Shown here: one piece after another, positions 1 to 7,247 of the stretch
Position numbering within the stretch: position 1 is the first letter of the stretch
Layout of the letters: each line of letters starts with the position of its first letter
Assembly: GCA_947628585.1 (NCBI GenBank)
Contig: CANRAL010000006.1
Location: forward strand, 1 to 45,839
Reading direction: 5' to 3'
DNA length: 45,839 bases
From: an uncultured Bacilli bacterium
GTDB lineage: Bacteria; Bacillota_I; Bacilli_A; RF39; UBA660
The notes under the pieces: generated by a model
What the model was told of the DNA's origin: nothing
Databases searched by the model: none
The model's input: only the letters and a program-made list of their open reading frames with translations
Position numbers and translations under genes: made by a program

Positions 1-270
1 CTTTCTTTGGGGTAAGGGGAAGTCTGCCCTTTTTTTAATATTTTTATAAAATAAATTTTATTTTTTCTTTCAGACTACGCTCCTCAAATTAATAAAGTTA
101 ACCTATTATATAACAAATTTATGCTTTTTTAAAGAGATTAAATGAATAATCACTTTAATTAAATTTGTTGATATTTCTAGATCTTAAACTTTTTAAACTG
201 ATTTTATTTTTTTATTTAACGATTTTATCTATTTGTTTTATTACTTTATTTTTTAGTAGTTTATTGTATA
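1..270. other. Left-edge AT-rich stretch without a recognised gene
   Basis: I see no credible coding region or RNA gene here. The first 30 bases are unusually G/C-rich for this window and run into a T tract (stem-like GGG/CCC followed by seven T), so a terminator of a gene outside the window is possible. AGTCTG near base 21 and CAGACT near base 72 form a spaced inverted repeat. I cannot assign either as an attachment site or element end. Confidence 0.35.
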
Positions 271-321
271 GAAAAAAACATATATGGTAATCCACATACC
301 CGTAAAGGTAATATGGATTAC
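271..321 (-). terminator. Rho-independent terminator of the HTH fragment
   Basis: Read on the minus strand, GTAATCCATA pairs with TATGTGGATTAC (two-base bulge), followed closely by a TTTTTTT run. The stem starts inside the last codons of the upstream minus-strand ORF, so the hairpin and the stop codon overlap. Confidence 0.6.
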
Positions 322-632
322 TCTTCATATGGTTTTTCATATATTATATATTCATAATAAAACCTACCATTTTCATTTCTTTTTTCTATCATTTTTAAAT
401 ATTTGTATCTTTTTAACTCATTTAAGATCTTCCTTATTATATCTTTACCTTCAATACAAATACTTGATAATCCCATTAATGAAAAATTCCAATTATCTGA
501 TAAAGATAACATCATTGAAAGTAAACCCTTGGCTTTTAAAATTAACCTTTTATCTTTAAAATGATAATTACTCATTACTGTATAACCTTCTTCTTTTCTA
601 ATTTTTTCATATTTTTTTCCATTTCTTTGCAT
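318..632 (-). CDS. Truncated helix-turn-helix replication-initiator-type protein
   Basis: The YTVMSNYHFKDKRLILKAKGLLS stretch, followed by a segment ending ELKRYKYL, matches the N-terminal winged-helix domain of replisome-organiser proteins carried by Firmicute phages, plasmids and integrative elements. Those proteins usually exceed 200 residues with a C-terminal DnaD-like or linker region; this one stops just after the helix-turn-helix at about 104 residues, so it looks truncated. I chose the ATG at 632 rather than the track's TTG at 653 because the TTG lies inside the terminator hairpin of the preceding gene. No good ribosome site precedes it. It is probably a relic of a mobile element; DNA binding may survive, replication initiation is doubtful. 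Confidence 0.6.
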   Translation of the reverse strand: MQRNGKKYEKIRKEEGYTVMSNYHFKDKRLILKAKGLLSMMLSLSDNWNFSLMGLSSICIEGKDIIRKILNELKRYKYLKMIEKRNENGRFYYEYIIYEKPYEE

Positions 633-656
633 AAAAAAATTGTGTTTCCACAATTC
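633..656 (-). terminator. Terminator after the zinc-ribbon gene
   Basis: On the minus strand AATTGTG-GAAA-CACAATT forms a perfect 7-bp stem with a GAAA tetraloop, followed by a T run. It lies directly downstream of the stop of the 660..881 gene and ends that transcription unit. Confidence 0.65.
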
Positions 657-659
657 GTT

Positions 660-881
660 TTAATTATTTTCTAAATTATTTAGCTCTTCAATTACTTCTT
701 CTATTGATTTTTTAGGTGTTAAATCAATATAACTATCTTCTTTTAATTTATTATCATTTCCATAAAGAATATAATCATTAAATAGCCCTAAATTTTTACA
801 AGAACACCAGATCTCTTTATTAATTTTTTTATTTTCTATTATATCATTACACTTCTTACATTTAATTTTCATCGTTAACAT
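660..881 (-). CDS. Small zinc-ribbon-like protein
   Basis: A 73-residue protein beginning MLTMKIKCKKCNDI with a CxxC knuckle and, about 16 residues later, a CxC pair (WCSCKN). This resembles small Firmicute and phage proteins that open with KIKCKKCGDIIE (DUF7695-like), probably binding one zinc. The C terminus is acidic. It begins 26 bases after the stop of the DUF262 gene on the same strand and ends at a terminator, so the two are probably co-transcribed. The second ATG (MKIKCKKC) is an equally plausible start; neither has a strong ribosome site. Function unknown. Confidence 0.55.
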   Translation of the reverse strand: MLTMKIKCKKCNDIIENKKINKEIWCSCKNLGLFNDYILYGNDNKLKEDSYIDLTPKKSIEEVIEELNNLENN

Positions 882-907
882 CTAAATTGTGAAAAAGTAA
901 ATTGTAC

Positions 908-2989
908 TTACTCTCTAACACATATTTGAAATCTATCTGCAAGTCCATATAAATCTAATATTTGTTTAACATAATATCTGGTTCTATCAGAGCTTAAACA
1001 TCCTTCTACATATATATTTGCATTTTTTAATTTTATTGGGGTTATTAAATATGAAGATATATTGCTTAAAATTGGATCTTTTTCATTATATCTTTGTTTA
1101 GAAGTTGCTTTATGAATAGTATTATCAATAGTTGCTGTATTTAAAATTGTTGGATCGATATCATATAATATTTCACAAACCAACGGTAATAGCTCGCACC
1201 ATTTTGTAACAGAATATTCTTTACCATCATAAATCATATTTTCCAAGGTTGTTCCACTCATTGGTGTAACTATATCAGACAAAGAATAAATACCATCTTC
1301 AAAATCATTAGATGCCTCTCTTGATTCATATTCACGTTCTCTTTTTAACGGACCTACAATTTCTCTACAAGCTCTTGATGAAATTTCTTCGTTTCTTTTT
1401 TGAATATCAGATTCTTTCCATGTTTTATAGAATGCAACTGATGAAGTAATAACAAATTGTACATTTTTTAAATTTTCTACTTTTTCTTCCCAAGGTTTGT
1501 TTGAATTTTTAGAATTATAGCTACCGGAAATTGGAGCTAAATTGCCAATACAATTTAAATAAGTATTGTAAATTCTATTAGTTTCATCTTCACCACCTAG
1601 GTAATCAACCCACCATTTTGTCCTAGTTTGAGGCATTAAATGTTCAATAGTTATTTTATTAAGTTTTACAGGAATATTATTTTTTTCTATAAGTTCCATT
1701 TTATATAATAGTGCTCTTGCATATGCAATATATACAGAGTTTTTTAATTGATTTTTAAATTCTTCATCTGATGGAAATCTACTAGCAGGTGTAGGGCTGT
1801 TTGACAATTCAAATAAAATATTATCGTAATTTAATTCAATTATTTCACCTTGAATTTTTTCTACTAAACCATAAATAGTACTACGTAATGCTCCTCCACC
1901 TCCAGATGGTGATACAATTCTATATCTTAGCATAAAATCACTTAATAAATTCATTATTTTATATAATTCATCTTTATTAGAATTATATAATTTTTCAAAT
2001 AAAACTAAATATAAAGGATATAAATCATCAGTTTTTAATAAATTTAATATTTCTAAAATTATATTAATTTTTTCATCTGGACATTTATTAGCAACTATCC
2101 ATGAATAAAATTCAGAATATTTTAACATATCATTAAGTACTTCAACATGAGGTGATTTATTTGTATCAAAATAATCTTTAAAAGACTTATAAATATTATC
2201 ATTTACCACATCCTCATATATTTTTGTTATTAAATAATATTTTGCAAATTTTGATATATTATCATTGCCTAATTGTTGTTCAAGTTTTATCCAATAATTA
2301 TTATATAGCTTTTCTTGCTCAATACTAGTAGACGCTAACAATAAATAATTTCTAATTAAATCTGAAGGTTGTAATTTTTTACCAGTTGAATTAATTTTTT
2401 CAAATACAGTTTGAACTTTACTTAAATCATCGGATATTTCCAAATTTACATCTACAATTTCCAATTTTTGAATTGCATCATATATATTTTGAGGTTCAAC
2501 TTCAGATTCTTTTAATAATGTTAAAAACCTTTTATAGTTTTTTATTACATTTGATTGTTGATCTATTTCTTGTAAATTTCTTCCATCTATAACAGCACTA
2601 AATGCATCATTATCATAAGAAGTTTGCTTTAATTTAATCCTAAACTTTTCTATATCTGTATCATTTATTAAATACCTTGAATTTATTCTTAAATCTTCTT
2701 TTTTATAAAAATCTCTAATGGCACACAATAATAATAGAATCGTAGTTATCCTTTGCTGACCATCTACTAATATTAATTCATTAAAAGATGCACCGCTATT
2801 TTTACCCATATAATATACTACATTTCCTAAATAGTGTGTTGTATTTGTTTTATAAGCTTTTTCTATATCATAAAATAATTCATCGCATTGCTCATAAGAC
2901 CAATCATAATTTCTTTGAAAAGGTGGAACAATAAATACTTTATCCAATCCTCCCACTAAATTTAATACACTTGTACCAATTGCTCTCAT
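908..2989 (-). CDS. DUF262/DUF1524 GmrSD-like protein, candidate phage-defence nuclease
   Basis: A 693-residue two-domain protein. The N-terminal DUF262 (ParB/Srx-like nucleotidase fold) shows PPFQRNYDW at residues 22-30 and the signature DGQQR at 76-80. The DUF1524 HNH-type nuclease domain shows EHLMP near residue 447 and the downstream GNLAPISGSYNSKNSN asparagine/lysine motif. Both catalytic signatures look intact. A C-terminal domain of about 120 residues (YDGKEYSVTKWCELLP onward) resembles the extra domain often fused to this family. Relatives include GmrSD, a type IV restriction enzyme cleaving glucosylated-hydroxymethylated phage DNA, and BrxU; substrate here is unknown. The start has an AGGAGG site. 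It probably forms a small operon with the zinc-ribbon gene and sits beside decayed mobile-element genes, which fits a defence cargo. Confidence 0.85.
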   Translation of the reverse strand: MRAIGTSVLNLVGGLDKVFIVPPFQRNYDWSYEQCDELFYDIEKAYKTNTTHYLGNVVYYMGKNSGASFNELILVDGQQRITTILLLLCAIRDFYKKEDLRINSRYLINDTDIEKFRIKLKQTSYDNDAFSAVIDGRNLQEIDQQSNVIKNYKRFLTLLKESEVEPQNIYDAIQKLEIVDVNLEISDDLSKVQTVFEKINSTGKKLQPSDLIRNYLLLASTSIEQEKLYNNYWIKLEQQLGNDNISKFAKYYLITKIYEDVVNDNIYKSFKDYFDTNKSPHVEVLNDMLKYSEFYSWIVANKCPDEKINIILEILNLLKTDDLYPLYLVLFEKLYNSNKDELYKIMNLLSDFMLRYRIVSPSGGGGALRSTIYGLVEKIQGEIIELNYDNILFELSNSPTPASRFPSDEEFKNQLKNSVYIAYARALLYKMELIEKNNIPVKLNKITIEHLMPQTRTKWWVDYLGGEDETNRIYNTYLNCIGNLAPISGSYNSKNSNKPWEEKVENLKNVQFVITSSVAFYKTWKESDIQKRNEEISSRACREIVGPLKREREYESREASNDFEDGIYSLSDIVTPMSGTTLENMIYDGKEYSVTKWCELLPLVCEILYDIDPTILNTATIDNTIHKATSKQRYNEKDPILSNISSYLITPIKLKNANIYVEGCLSSDRTRYYVKQILDLYGLADRFQICVRE

Positions 2990-2999
2990 ATTTTCCTCC

Positions 3000-3012
3000 T
3001 ACTTATTAAGTA
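3000..3012. promoter_or_regulatory. Perfect 13-bp palindrome at the DUF262 gene promoter
   Basis: TACTTA-T-TAAGTA lies just upstream of the ribosome site and overlaps the edge of a minus-strand TATAAT box (3017 to 3012). A TTTATT hexamer 17 bp further up could be the -35. The position, between -10 and the ribosome site, is where a repressor operator would sit. No cognate repressor gene is adjacent. Confidence 0.35.
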
Positions 3013-3103
3013 TTATATCATTTTATATTAAATAAATAAACATATTCTCAGTAAAATAGGAGCTTATCAAAGTCATACACCATTGCCATAATTTAATCAC
3101 ATA

Positions 3104-3388
3104 TTACACGTCCTGACCTCCGGCATTTATGTGATTAAAAACAACAACTACATCCGAACTATTACCATAAAAACTTTGAACTTTTTTGGGACGATCATTG
3201 GGATTTAAAGTAATATCATTGTCTCTAGTTAAGGAAGCATCTATGCCTAAGTCTTTTAATCTATTATAAATATACTTACTTATTTTTAAAGTATAATCTT
3301 TTTCTGTTATGCCATTTGCAATAGTTCCGGGATCATCTCCTCCATGTCCAGCATCAATTACAACTTTCTTTGTTGCTCTTTCATCCAT
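3104..3388 (-). pseudogene. Truncated N-acetylmuramoyl-L-alanine amidase (Amidase_3)
   Basis: The VVIDAGHGGDDPG motif (first zinc-binding His and a following acidic residue), then TEKDYTL and a FNHINAGG segment, are diagnostic of the Amidase_3/CwlB family that cleaves the muramoyl-alanine bond of peptidoglycan. The reading frame ends three residues after NAGG, about halfway through a normal domain of 170-200 residues, and none of the three downstream frames resumes a recognisable amidase. The ATG at 3388 has an AGGTGAT ribosome site; the track's upstream GTG is less likely. The catalytic Glu expected in the lost C-terminal half is absent, so the product is almost certainly inactive. It is probably a relic of a phage or integrative-element endolysin. 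Confidence 0.75.
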
Positions 3389-3475
3389 GTTTATCACCTA
3401 ATATAAAGTATGCAAATTGCTTATTTTAAGTGATTTATCTAATTTTTATAAACGCTTCAAATCCAAATTATAATC

Positions 3476-3916
3476 TTAATGCATTATTATAGCTGCTAAG
3501 ACTAAACCTAAAATAATAGTTGCAACAATAATTATTATTACATTTGTAAATCCGGATATATCTAGGCCTTCATCATCACTAATTATACTAGGATTACTAT
3601 TATTTTTTAAAGCTCTTGTATATTCTTTTTCTTGCTTTTTAGTACTATCATTAACTTCTTTAGATAATAAATCCATTAATAATTTAGCACCTGGAGTATT
3701 AGTATTGGCCGCTAAACTTATTACATCGCGATCTTTTAGAACACTTTTAACTAATTCGTCAGTAATTTCTTCCATATCATTCAAAATTATTTGAGCTTTA
3801 GTCCAATAGTTTTGAATAAAAGATGCCAAAATTTGTTCATCGTTTGAACCTATAATATTACGTTTAATGATATTTAAAATTTGATTAATGATCGCATCGT
3901 AATTATTATTTTCCAT
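3476..3916 (-). CDS. Predicted tail-anchored membrane protein
   Basis: A 146-residue protein with a soluble, charged N-terminal part (about 120 residues, helix-rich by composition) and a single C-terminal hydrophobic segment, TNVIIIIVATIILGLVLAAIIMH. That layout would leave nearly the whole protein in the cytoplasm with a C-terminal membrane anchor. There is no signal peptide. An AGGAG ribosome site lies 7 bases before the ATG. Its promoter is back to back with that of sufB. No family recognised. Confidence 0.6.
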   Translation of the reverse strand: MENNNYDAIINQILNIIKRNIIGSNDEQILASFIQNYWTKAQIILNDMEEITDELVKSVLKDRDVISLAANTNTPGAKLLMDLLSKEVNDSTKKQEKEYTRALKNNSNPSIISDDEGLDISGFTNVIIIIVATIILGLVLAAIIMH

Positions 3917-3935
3917 ATCTACTCCTATTATTTTA

Positions 3936-3965
3936 ATTATAGCACGTACTTTAGTTAAAAGACAA
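3936..3965 (-). promoter_or_regulatory. Promoter of the tail-anchored protein gene
   Basis: On the minus strand, an extended -10 (TGC-TATAAT, 3941-3936) and TTGTCT (3965-3960) with an 18-bp spacer. It abuts the -35 of the divergent sufB promoter. Confidence 0.5.
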
Positions 3966-3994
3966 TTGTTTTTCTTGATATTTTATTGTAAGAT
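3966..3994 (+). promoter_or_regulatory. Candidate sufB promoter
   Basis: TTGTTT (3966-3971) and TAAGAT (3989-3994) with a 17-bp spacer. The expected start of transcription is around 4001, leaving at most about ten untranslated bases before the ATG at 4011, or none if the GTG at 4002 is used. Confidence 0.4.
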
Positions 3995-4010
3995 AATAGT
4001 TGTGATTGTT

Positions 4011-5300
4011 ATGGAAAAATTAAGTGAAGATTTTATCATAAATTTAAGTAAAAAGAAAAATGAACCTGATTGGATGCGCGAATTTCGGCTTAAATCATAT
4101 CAAGAATTTTTAAAACAAGAAGAACCTCATTTTGGACCTAAAATAAATTTAGATTTCGATAAAATTTTATATTATAAAGAGAGAGAAAATGCTTTAACTA
4201 ATAATTGGCAAGATGTTAAAAAAGATGTCCGAGATACTTTTTGTAATTTAGGTGTTATTAACGCTGAAGAAAGATATTTGGATGGGGTAACTAATCAATA
4301 TGAAAGTGAAGTAATTTATCATAATCAAAAAACTACGAAAAATATAATTTTTACTTCTACGGATGATGCTTTACAAAAATATCCTTTACTTTTTCAAAAA
4401 TATTTTAATAATTTAGTTAAATATAATGAAAATAAATATACGGCTTTAAATGGAGCAGTATGGAGTGGGGGAAGTTTTATTTATATTCCACCTCATACTA
4501 AGTTAGATCGACCTTTGCAAAGTTATTTTCGAATTGATAGTGAGGCTTTAGGACAATTTGAAAGAACAATTATTATTGTTGATGATGATAGTGAACTAGA
4601 ATATATTGAAGGCTGCACTGCGCGAGTTCATAATAGTTTAGCCCTACACGCAGGAGTGGTGGAAATTTATGTAGGTAAAAATGCTCGGTGTCGTTATTCA
4701 ACAATTCAAAATTGGTCTACCGATGTTTATAATTTAGTAACTAAAAGAGCTATTGTTGAAGAAAATGGGCAAATGGAATGGATTGATGGTAATATTGGTA
4801 GTGGTTTAACTATGAAATATCCTTCTTGTATATTAAAGGGCAATAATGCTATGGGGAATTCTATAAGTATTGCCTATGCCAAAAAAAATCAAATATTAGA
4901 TGCTGGAGCGAAAATGATTCATCTCGGGAAAAATACTAAAAGTAATATTGTTAGTAAATCGATTGCTTTAGAAGGTGGTACTAGTAATTACCGAGGAACA
5001 GTCTTAATTAGTAAAGGTGCTACAAACAGTCAAGCGATAGTTAAATGTGATACGATAATTCTCGATGAAATTAGTAAAAGTAATACTTATCCTAAAAATA
5101 TTTTAAATAACGAAAGCAGTACTATTGAACATGAAGCAATTGTTTCAAAAGTAAGTGGCGAAAAATTATTTTATTTAATGAGTCAAGGACTAAGTATGGA
5201 TAAAGCGAAAGAACTATTAATATTAGGCTTTATTGCGGATTTTAAAAAAAGTTTACCGATGGAATATGCTGTCGAATTAAATCGACTACTTAAAGAATAA
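4011..5300 (+). CDS. sufB: Fe-S cluster assembly scaffold SufB
   Basis: A 429-residue SufB-type scaffold of the SUF pathway, which with SufC and SufD builds Fe-S clusters from SufS/SufU-derived sulfur. Recognisable features: KKKNEPDWMREFRLK near the N terminus, WSGGSFIYIPPH, the ECTA-like GCTAR motif in the beta-helix, and the C-terminal NESSTIEHEAIVSKVSGEKLFYLMSQG block that holds the conserved His/Glu of the SufB-SufD interface. The ATG gives the normal family N terminus; the track's extra 15 residues overlap the promoter. In-frame GTG 4002 is the alternative. There is no ribosome site, so translation may be leaderless or nearly so. Unusually, no sufC, sufD, sufS or sufU lies alongside; a terminator follows at once, so the rest of the pathway must be elsewhere. 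Confidence 0.92.
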   Translation: MEKLSEDFIINLSKKKNEPDWMREFRLKSYQEFLKQEEPHFGPKINLDFDKILYYKERENALTNNWQDVKKDVRDTFCNLGVINAEERYLDGVTNQYESEVIYHNQKTTKNIIFTSTDDALQKYPLLFQKYFNNLVKYNENKYTALNGAVWSGGSFIYIPPHTKLDRPLQSYFRIDSEALGQFERTIIIVDDDSELEYIEGCTARVHNSLALHAGVVEIYVGKNARCRYSTIQNWSTDVYNLVTKRAIVEENGQMEWIDGNIGSGLTMKYPSCILKGNNAMGNSISIAYAKKNQILDAGAKMIHLGKNTKSNIVSKSIALEGGTSNYRGTVLISKGATNSQAIVKCDTIILDEISKSNTYPKNILNNESSTIEHEAIVSKVSGEKLFYLMSQGLSMDKAKELLILGFIADFKKSLPMEYAVELNRLLKE

Positions 5301-5330
5301 TAACAGTTTTTAAAAAATTGTTATTTTTTT
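5299..5330 (+). terminator. sufB terminator
   Basis: AATAACAG-TTTTT pairs with AAAAA-TTGTTATT, giving a long AT-rich hairpin followed by a run of seven T. It starts at the sufB stop codon. Confidence 0.6.
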
Positions 5331-5387
5331 AAATAAATAATGGAATAAATTTTCGTTATTTTCTTACAAAAATTCAAAAACTGCAAT

Positions 5388-5416
5388 TTGCATTAAAAAT
5401 TTAATTTTGTTAAATT
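5388..5416 (+). promoter_or_regulatory. Promoter of the ssb-like gene
   Basis: TTGCAT (5388-5393) and TAAATT (5411-5416) with a 17-bp spacer, 25 bases before the TTG start codon. The -35 lies in a TGCAA-T-TTGCA palindrome. Confidence 0.4.
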
Positions 5417-5441
5417 AGCTTTTTGAAAGGAGGAAAATTAT

Positions 5442-5798
5442 TTGAATCAAGTTATATTAGTAGGACGTTTAGTAGAAAATCCTACTGTGAGTGAAACTGA
5501 AAATGGCAAAAAATATACTTCTATTAATTTAGCGGTTCCTCGTGCATTTAAAGGACCTGATGGTACTTATGAAACGGATTTTATTCGTTGCGTATTATGG
5601 AATGGCATAGCCGCGAATACTAGTGAATATTGTCAAATGGGCGATGTAGTTGGTATTAAAGGTCGTTTACAAAACCGTAAGTACGAAGATAAAAATCAAG
5701 AAACAAAATATATTACGGAAGTAATTGCCGAAAGAGTAACCTTTTTATCGAGTAATCATAAAAAGGAAGTTGAAGTTAGTGAAGTAGATAAAAAATAA
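5442..5798 (+). CDS. ssb: Single-stranded DNA-binding protein, short SsbB-like form
   Basis: A 118-residue single OB-fold SSB: MNQVILVGRLVENPTVSET, the AVPRAFKG segment and the DFIRCVLWNG strand are the typical bacterial core. The usual flexible tail ending in an acidic DDDIPF-like tip, which docks replication and repair partners, is absent; the protein ends SEVDKK. This length and tailless form match secondary SSBs such as B. subtilis SsbB (competence) or element-borne copies rather than the essential replication SSB, which is normally flanked by rpsF and rpsR, not found here. The start codon is TTG, fixed by a strong AAAGGAGG site. The gene appears monocistronic. A role in handling imported or transferred DNA is inference. 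Confidence 0.88.
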   Translation: MNQVILVGRLVENPTVSETENGKKYTSINLAVPRAFKGPDGTYETDFIRCVLWNGIAANTSEYCQMGDVVGIKGRLQNRKYEDKNQETKYITEVIAERVTFLSSNHKKEVEVSEVDKK

Positions 5799-5808
5799 AT
5801 AAAAAAGT

Positions 5809-5823
5809 TTACACAAGGTGTAA
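5809..5823. promoter_or_regulatory. Inverted repeat upstream of the XRE regulator
   Basis: TTACAC-AAG-GTGTAA, a perfect 6+6 inverted repeat. It lies about 28 bp upstream of a TATACT box (near 5851) in the leader of the XRE gene, a likely place for an autoregulatory operator. Confidence 0.4.
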
Positions 5824-5879
5824 TTTACGAAATATTATTTCTAACATGGATATACTAAAAAATGAAAAGAGGTATCTCC

Positions 5880-6236
5880 ATGATTATTGGTAGTAGATTA
5901 AAGGAAGCTCGAAAGAAATGTGGCTTAACTCAAGAAGAGTTAGGCAAACTTGTTGGGGTAGGTAAATCCGCTATATGTAGTTATGAAAAAGAAACTAGAA
6001 ATCCTACACTTGATACCGTTATTGAATTTATTTATTGTTTAGGAGTTTCTAGTGATTATTTATTAGGAGCTGACAATATAATTAAAACTGATGTTATTGA
6101 AAATCCTAAATATCGGACAATGACTAAAGAAGAAGTAAAGTTTATTGAAATTTTACGGAAAGATAAAGTTATTTATGAAATGCTTTTTGATGACCCTCGT
6201 CGAGGTTCCGAATTAATAAAGAAAAAATTAGGCTAA
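5880..6236 (+). CDS. XRE-family helix-turn-helix regulator
   Basis: The first 65 residues (IGSRLKEARKKCGLTQEELG, then KSAICSYEKETRNPTLDT and SSDYLLG) form a Cro/C1-type DNA-binding domain. The roughly 50-residue C-terminal tail (TKEEVKFIEILRKDKVIYEML) resembles the helical tail of stress-response repressors in this family. The ATG at 5880 is preferred because AAGAGGT lies at the right distance, whereas the track's ATG at 5862 sits immediately after a TATACT -10 box. Target genes are unknown; the upstream inverted repeat suggests autoregulation. The 3' end overlaps the convergent gene by four bases and shares a terminator with it. Confidence 0.85.
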   Translation: MIIGSRLKEARKKCGLTQEELGKLVGVGKSAICSYEKETRNPTLDTVIEFIYCLGVSSDYLLGADNIIKTDVIENPKYRTMTKEEVKFIEILRKDKVIYEMLFDDPRRGSELIKKKLG

Positions 6237-6271
6237 CAGTACTCTAATAAAAGAGCTTTGTTAGCCTTTTT
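6231..6271 (+). terminator. Terminator nested in overlapping convergent gene ends
   Basis: GGCTAAC (6231-6237) pairs with GTTAGCC (6260-6266) around a nested CTCT/AGAG stem, followed by TTTTTC. The hairpin ends the XRE transcript but is encoded in the last codons of the opposite-strand gene. Confidence 0.75.
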
Positions 6272-7153
6272 CATTACAATTTTTTTAATATCATCTAAAT
6301 GCGAACCATTATCTTTTAAAAATTCACTTCTTTCAAAATTAACGTTACATAAACATTCTATTAACATAAGAATGTAATAATCATCTTTAGGTAATTCTCT
6401 TAATTTATTATTATCTATTGTTTCATTTATTACTTTTAATAAATTTAGCTCATTATTACTAAGTTTTCTTTTAGCTTTTTCGCAAGTTAAATAATAATAA
6501 CTATCTAAATAAAGCATTTCTATAAACATAGGTTTATAATATTTAAACTCTTCTATAGAATTAAAATAATAATTTATAATATTAAAAAAGTCTTTATTTT
6601 CCTTAATTAATTTAATAAGTATATCATCTTTTAAAATAGTATCACTATAATCACAATAATCTCTAACCGTAAATATTAAATTAACAAATTTTTTAGTTAC
6701 TAATTCATATTCTTCATTATCTATATACCATGTATCTAACCAAAGAATATTTTCATAGCAATCAAAGTTATCTTTAATTAAATCAATTAAATCCTGATTA
6801 AAAATTATTTTATAATAATTAGTTACTAAGTAATATTCTAAATCGTTATTTTGACTAATAAATTCTAATAAATTTTTAATATCTAAAGTTTCTACTAAAT
6901 TAACAAAGTCATATTCTTCAAAAACATAGTCATCTATTTGCAGAGCATAATTATAATTATATAATATTATATGTAATAAATTTCTTTTCTTTTTAAAACT
7001 TAAATCATAATTAACAGTTATAAAAGGAACAATAATATCCATATAATATTCATTTAAAAAATCATTTTTCTTTTTTTCGTTACTCGCAGCAATAACCGAT
7101 GCCAGTAAGTATTCTAAATCTTTGTCAATATTTCCGTTTAATAATAAGTCCAT
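6233..7153 (-). CDS. Hypothetical cytoplasmic protein
   Basis: A 306-residue protein, strongly acidic and rich in Asn, Tyr, Leu and Ile, with no signal peptide, membrane segment or motif I recognise. Composition and spacing of hydrophobics suggest an all-helical, possibly repeat-like fold. The ATG has a GGTGAG ribosome site. It is divergently transcribed from the 7248 gene with a shared promoter region, and convergent with the XRE gene, which may hint at linked regulation. No function can be assigned. Confidence 0.6.
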   Translation of the reverse strand: MDLLLNGNIDKDLEYLLASVIAASNEKKKNDFLNEYYMDIIVPFITVNYDLSFKKKRNLLHIILYNYNYALQIDDYVFEEYDFVNLVETLDIKNLLEFISQNNDLEYYLVTNYYKIIFNQDLIDLIKDNFDCYENILWLDTWYIDNEEYELVTKKFVNLIFTVRDYCDYSDTILKDDILIKLIKENKDFFNIINYYFNSIEEFKYYKPMFIEMLYLDSYYYLTCEKAKRKLSNNELNLLKVINETIDNNKLRELPKDDYYILMLIECLCNVNFERSEFLKDNGSHLDDIKKIVMKKANKALLLEYC

Positions 7154-7179
7154 AATCTCACCAATCTTTATATTTAAGT

Positions 7180-7232
7180 ATAATATATTATTTTAGATTA
7201 TTTTGCAAGAATGAAATAATAAAACATATAAT
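7180..7232. promoter_or_regulatory. Divergent promoters sharing one palindromic -35 (TTGCAA)
   Basis: TTGCAA at 7203-7208 is its own reverse complement. On the plus strand it is 18 bp from TATAAT (7227-7232) for the 7248 gene. On the minus strand it is 17 bp from TATTAT (7185-7180) for the 7153 gene. One polymerase at a time could use it, giving mutually exclusive firing. Confidence 0.45.
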
Positions 7233-7247
7233 TATTTAGGTGAAGTT

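Noticed and set aside
1-90. Spaced inverted repeat AGTCTG/CAGACT as an element end or attachment site
   Set aside because: Only six bases per arm, no flanking duplication, tRNA or integrase in view.
284-559. 91-residue plus-strand ORF
   Set aside because: It overlaps the recognisable HTH protein on the minus strand; its sequence is a low-complexity Phe/Ile/His translation of AT-rich antisense.
3060-3110. Simple frameshift explaining the short amidase
   Set aside because: None of the downstream frames continues the amidase pattern, so truncation or rearrangement is the better reading.
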